From: Acidobacteriota bacterium
GTDB lineage: Bacteria; Acidobacteriota; Polarisedimenticolia; Polarisedimenticolales; Polarisedimenticolaceae
Reading direction: 5' to 3'
DNA length: 7,731 nt
NCBI GenBank assembly: GCA_011773795.1
Contig: WVWW01000168.1
Span: forward strand, 225-7,955
The notes under the pieces are model-generated. The model saw nothing but the letters and a program-made list of their open reading frames with translations, searched no databases and had not been told where the DNA came from. Made by a program: the position numbers and the translations under genes. Below are positions 6,478 through 7,731 of this stretch, one piece after another (the first letter of the stretch is position 1; each line of letters opens with the position of its first letter).

Positions 6478-6497
6478 GCAGCACCCCGATTGTGGAG

Positions 6498-6527
6498 ATT
6501 ATCCGGCGTTCGGACGAACCGCCTAAT
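6498..6527. repeat. Imperfect inverted repeat between kinase relic and sigma gene
   Basis: ATTA-(TCC)-GGCG-TTCG, a 2-nt centre at 6513-6514, then CGAA-(C)-CGCC-TAAT: twelve complementary pairs interrupted by a 3-nt and a 1-nt bulge. An 8-bp palindrome GGATATCC follows at 6531-6538. The location, about 110 bp upstream of the sigma start in the only AT-richer patch nearby, suits an operator, but no regulator is known. Confidence 0.35.
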
Positions 6528-6638
6528 AGGGGATATCCGCAATGAGCAATGTGGCGTGCCGCCCGTCTCGAAAGTCCACGATGGAGCCCGCCGCCATACC
6601 GGTGTAGTCTTGTCGTCAAAGGCATTCGGAGACGGACG

Positions 6639-7241
6639 ATGGCCGAGGAGCCCGAATCGGCCCTGGCGACCGAGATGACGGCGCACCGCGCGTCCATCCT
6701 CCGGTACGTGCGAAACATCGTCGGGGATCGCTCGGCGGCCGAGGATCTGACGCAGGAGACGCTCCTTCGCGCGCACGCCCGGCGGGCCTCCCTGCAGGAC
6801 GAGTCCCGGCTGCTCCCCTGGCTGTACCGCATCGCCACCAACCTCTGCCGGGACCGCTTCCGGCAACAGAAATCGCGTGGCAAGCCGAACCCCGCCGAGG
6901 TCGACCCCTACGACACCGTGGAGCAGGACGACGCCGTCGCGGACACCGGGCCGCGCCTGGATCAGGCATTGGACCAGGACGAGATGAGCACGTGCGTGCA
7001 GTCGTATCTGGCCGAGCTCCCGGACTCGTACAAAGCGGTGATCTTCCTCCACGACATGGAAGGGATGACCAACCCCGAGATCGCCGAGATGCTCGGGGTC
7101 TCGCTACCGACCGTCAAGATCCGCATCCATCGCGCCAGGGAAAAGCTGCGTGTCGCCTTGGATCAGGCCTGTTCTTTCTCCAGTGACGAGCGTGGCGTGC
7201 TGGTGTGCCAGCCGAAGCCGGACGGCCCGGATTCCGACTGA
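6639..7241 (+). CDS. ECF-type RNA polymerase sigma factor with Cys-containing C-terminal tail
   Basis: 200 aa, normal size for an extracytoplasmic-function sigma-70. Region 2 covers roughly 15-75 with AAEDLTQETLLRAH (33-46) for core binding and RLLPWLYRIATNLCRDRFR (57-75) for -10 recognition. Region 4 covers about 115-172 with the helix-turn-helix MTNPEIAEMLGVSLPTVKIR (143-162). After region 4 comes a short tail with C178 and C190 (ACSF...DERGVLVC), a feature I recall from a subset of ECF factors whose trigger is not settled; it could bind a metal or form a disulfide. C70 and C119 are two further Cys. ATG 6639 is chosen over the longer frame from 6549 because GGAG (6628-6631) sits 7 nt upstream and the homology starts there. 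No classical anti-sigma gene follows; the next gene is a Cys-rich membrane microprotein 73 bp downstream. Confidence 0.92.
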   Translation: MAEEPESALATEMTAHRASILRYVRNIVGDRSAAEDLTQETLLRAHARRASLQDESRLLPWLYRIATNLCRDRFRQQKSRGKPNPAEVDPYDTVEQDDAVADTGPRLDQALDQDEMSTCVQSYLAELPDSYKAVIFLHDMEGMTNPEIAEMLGVSLPTVKIRIHRAREKLRVALDQACSFSSDERGVLVCQPKPDGPDSD

Positions 7242-7314
7242 AACGGTCTCCGTGTATCCATCGAGCCTCCGATCCCGTCTGTAGAGATGTGGGACGAAAA
7301 GAGAGGAGGCCGAG

Positions 7315-7509
7315 ATGAACCAAGAGAAGATGAAAGAAATGGCCGGGATCTGCTGCTCCGAGGAGATGGCCGGCGGTTGCCCCTGCGCCTCCATGGTCAA
7401 GGGTCACAAGACCGGCTTCATGCTGTTCGCCGTGACCGCCCTGCTGCTGTTCCTCGCCGCCAACGCGGCCCTCGTGCTGGGCGTGATCGCCTTCTTCCGA
7501 ACGCTCTAG
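7315..7509 (+). CDS. 64-aa Cys-rich single-pass membrane microprotein
   Basis: The N-terminal head has CC (13-14), C22 and C24 (CC-x7-C-x-C) with H31 nearby. It is followed by a hydrophobic segment of about 26 residues (35-60) that will cross the membrane, and a very short basic end (FRTL). The start is firmly set by an ideal Shine-Dalgarno, AGAGGAGG (7302-7309), 5 nt before the ATG, so the product is probably abundant when transcribed. The Cys cluster suggests binding of a metal such as zinc or copper, or thiol redox chemistry. With Lys/His before the membrane segment and Arg after it, orientation is unclear. It follows the ECF sigma gene, whose own tail carries Cys residues, so it may be a target of that factor or its membrane-bound modulator; both are inference. 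I do not recognise a named family. Confidence 0.75.
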   Translation: MNQEKMKEMAGICCSEEMAGGCPCASMVKGHKTGFMLFAVTALLLFLAANAALVLGVIAFFRTL

Positions 7510-7545
7510 CGGGAAGGGGTTACCCTAAGGGCCCGTGACTGGATC

Positions 7546-7574
7546 GAGGTGGAGCACCGCTCCACCTCCGGAGG
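7546..7574 (+). promoter_or_regulatory. Perfect 10-bp hairpin abutting the acyl-CoA dehydrogenase Shine-Dalgarno
   Basis: GAGGTGGAGC (7546-7555), loop ACC, GCTCCACCTC (7559-7568), then one base and the ribosome site GGAGG (7570-7574), 9 nt before the ATG at 7584. CCTCCGGAGG (7565-7574) is itself palindromic, so the right arm contains an exact anti-Shine-Dalgarno. The element could be a protein operator, an mRNA structure controlling translation, or a terminator for the upstream gene; the missing T-tract argues against the last. Confidence 0.5.
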
Positions 7575-7583
7575 CAACACACC

Positions 7584-7731
7584 ATGCTCCTCAACCCGAA
7601 ACGAGGCGTCCGCGAGTACCCGGACGAGGCCAGTCGCGAGCTGATGCTCGCCGCGATCGACTTCTTCGAGTCGAAGGGTCTGGCTCGAATCAAACAGGAC
7701 GACCACGAACGAGTCTGGTACGAGGACTTCA
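7584..7731 (+). CDS. Acyl-CoA dehydrogenase, N-terminal part (3' end outside the window)
   Basis: The first 49 codons are visible. The text MLLNPKRGVREYPDEASREL and then AAIDFFESKGLARIKQDD plus VWYEDF resembles the start of a group of acyl-CoA dehydrogenases in Deltaproteobacteria-like and acidobacterial genomes, where it forms the first helices of the alpha domain ahead of FAD- and acyl-CoA-binding parts that lie beyond the edge. Such enzymes catalyse alpha,beta-dehydrogenation of acyl-CoA in beta-oxidation or related pathways. The start is supported by GGAGG at 7570-7574, 9 nt upstream. It follows the microprotein by 74 bp, and a strong hairpin lies between, so separate control is likely. 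Catalytic residues cannot be judged from this portion. Confidence 0.72.
   Translation, partial: MLLNPKRGVREYPDEASRELMLAAIDFFESKGLARIKQDDHERVWYEDF

Noticed and set aside
5900..6883. 327-codon minus-strand frame containing the kinase C-lobe motif
   Set aside because: Only about 53 codons of it (roughly 6224-6384) match a kinase; the rest is antisense to the sigma gene or intergenic. It is a frame of the kinase relic, not a gene.
7516..7535. GGGTTACCC / CCCTAAGGG cluster after the microprotein as a terminator or promoter
   Set aside because: Stems are only 3 bp, there is no T-tract, and no -35 box lies at proper spacing. The similar word TACCCTAA near 6064 is not placed at a comparable site.
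1..7731. tRNA, rRNA, CRISPR array or intact IS element
   Set aside because: No cloverleaf-like T-arm motif, no repeat-spacer pattern and no transposase reading frame were seen on either strand.

Overview
The window is GC-rich, tightly packed bacterial DNA. The gene set suggests a soil or sediment bacterium of the Acidobacteriota (Thermoanaerobaculia-like) or a neighbouring high-GC phylum. It contains a CRTAC1/ASPIC-type C-terminal region, a D-aminoacylase lipoprotein, a relic of a TPR-type Ser/Thr kinase with the 'LRGDLDWI' C-lobe, an ECF sigma factor and an acyl-CoA dehydrogenase. The phylum is an inference from family resemblance, not a measurement. No tRNA, rRNA, CRISPR array or intact transposase is visible.

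Layout. Positions 2-3376 (+) hold three closely packed genes that look like one operon: the 3' end of an ASPIC/UnbV (CRTAC1-like) secreted protein, a lipoprotein of the N-acyl-D-amino-acid deacylase family 4 bp downstream, and a VAT1/quinone-oxidoreductase-like MDR enzyme that starts inside the deacylase stop codon (ATGA). A minus-strand block at 3386-4751 converges on it, with only 9 bp between the stops. In transcription order it carries a Cys-containing lipoprotein of unknown function, a nucleotidyltransferase (NTase)-fold protein and a 70-aa partner. Positions 4860-6480 are a decayed zone. It holds a serine-hydrolase (beta-lactamase family) fragment on the + strand, a second NTase plus small-protein pair on the minus strand that looks intact, and a frameshifted, internally deleted Ser/Thr kinase relic. 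From 6639 (+) come an ECF sigma factor with a Cys-containing tail, a 64-aa Cys-rich membrane microprotein, a perfect hairpin next to a Shine-Dalgarno site, and the start of an acyl-CoA dehydrogenase cut by the window edge.

How the parts may work together. The first operon fits catabolism or recycling of D-amino-acid derivatives at the cell surface plus an NAD(P)H-dependent reductase, but no pathway link is shown. The most interesting material is (i) two different NTase/small-protein bicistrons less than 2 kb apart. Their small partners share a '[ST]P-x-Q-R-L-x2-L' helix motif, and both bicistrons have the same 12-nt sequence in their gene overlap although the gene order is reversed. They look like toxin-antitoxin-type or other two-component NTase modules without an assigned role. 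(ii) The sigma factor with a C-x11-C tail sits directly before a microprotein with a CC-x7-C-x-C head and one membrane segment, a plausible but unproven metal or redox signalling unit.
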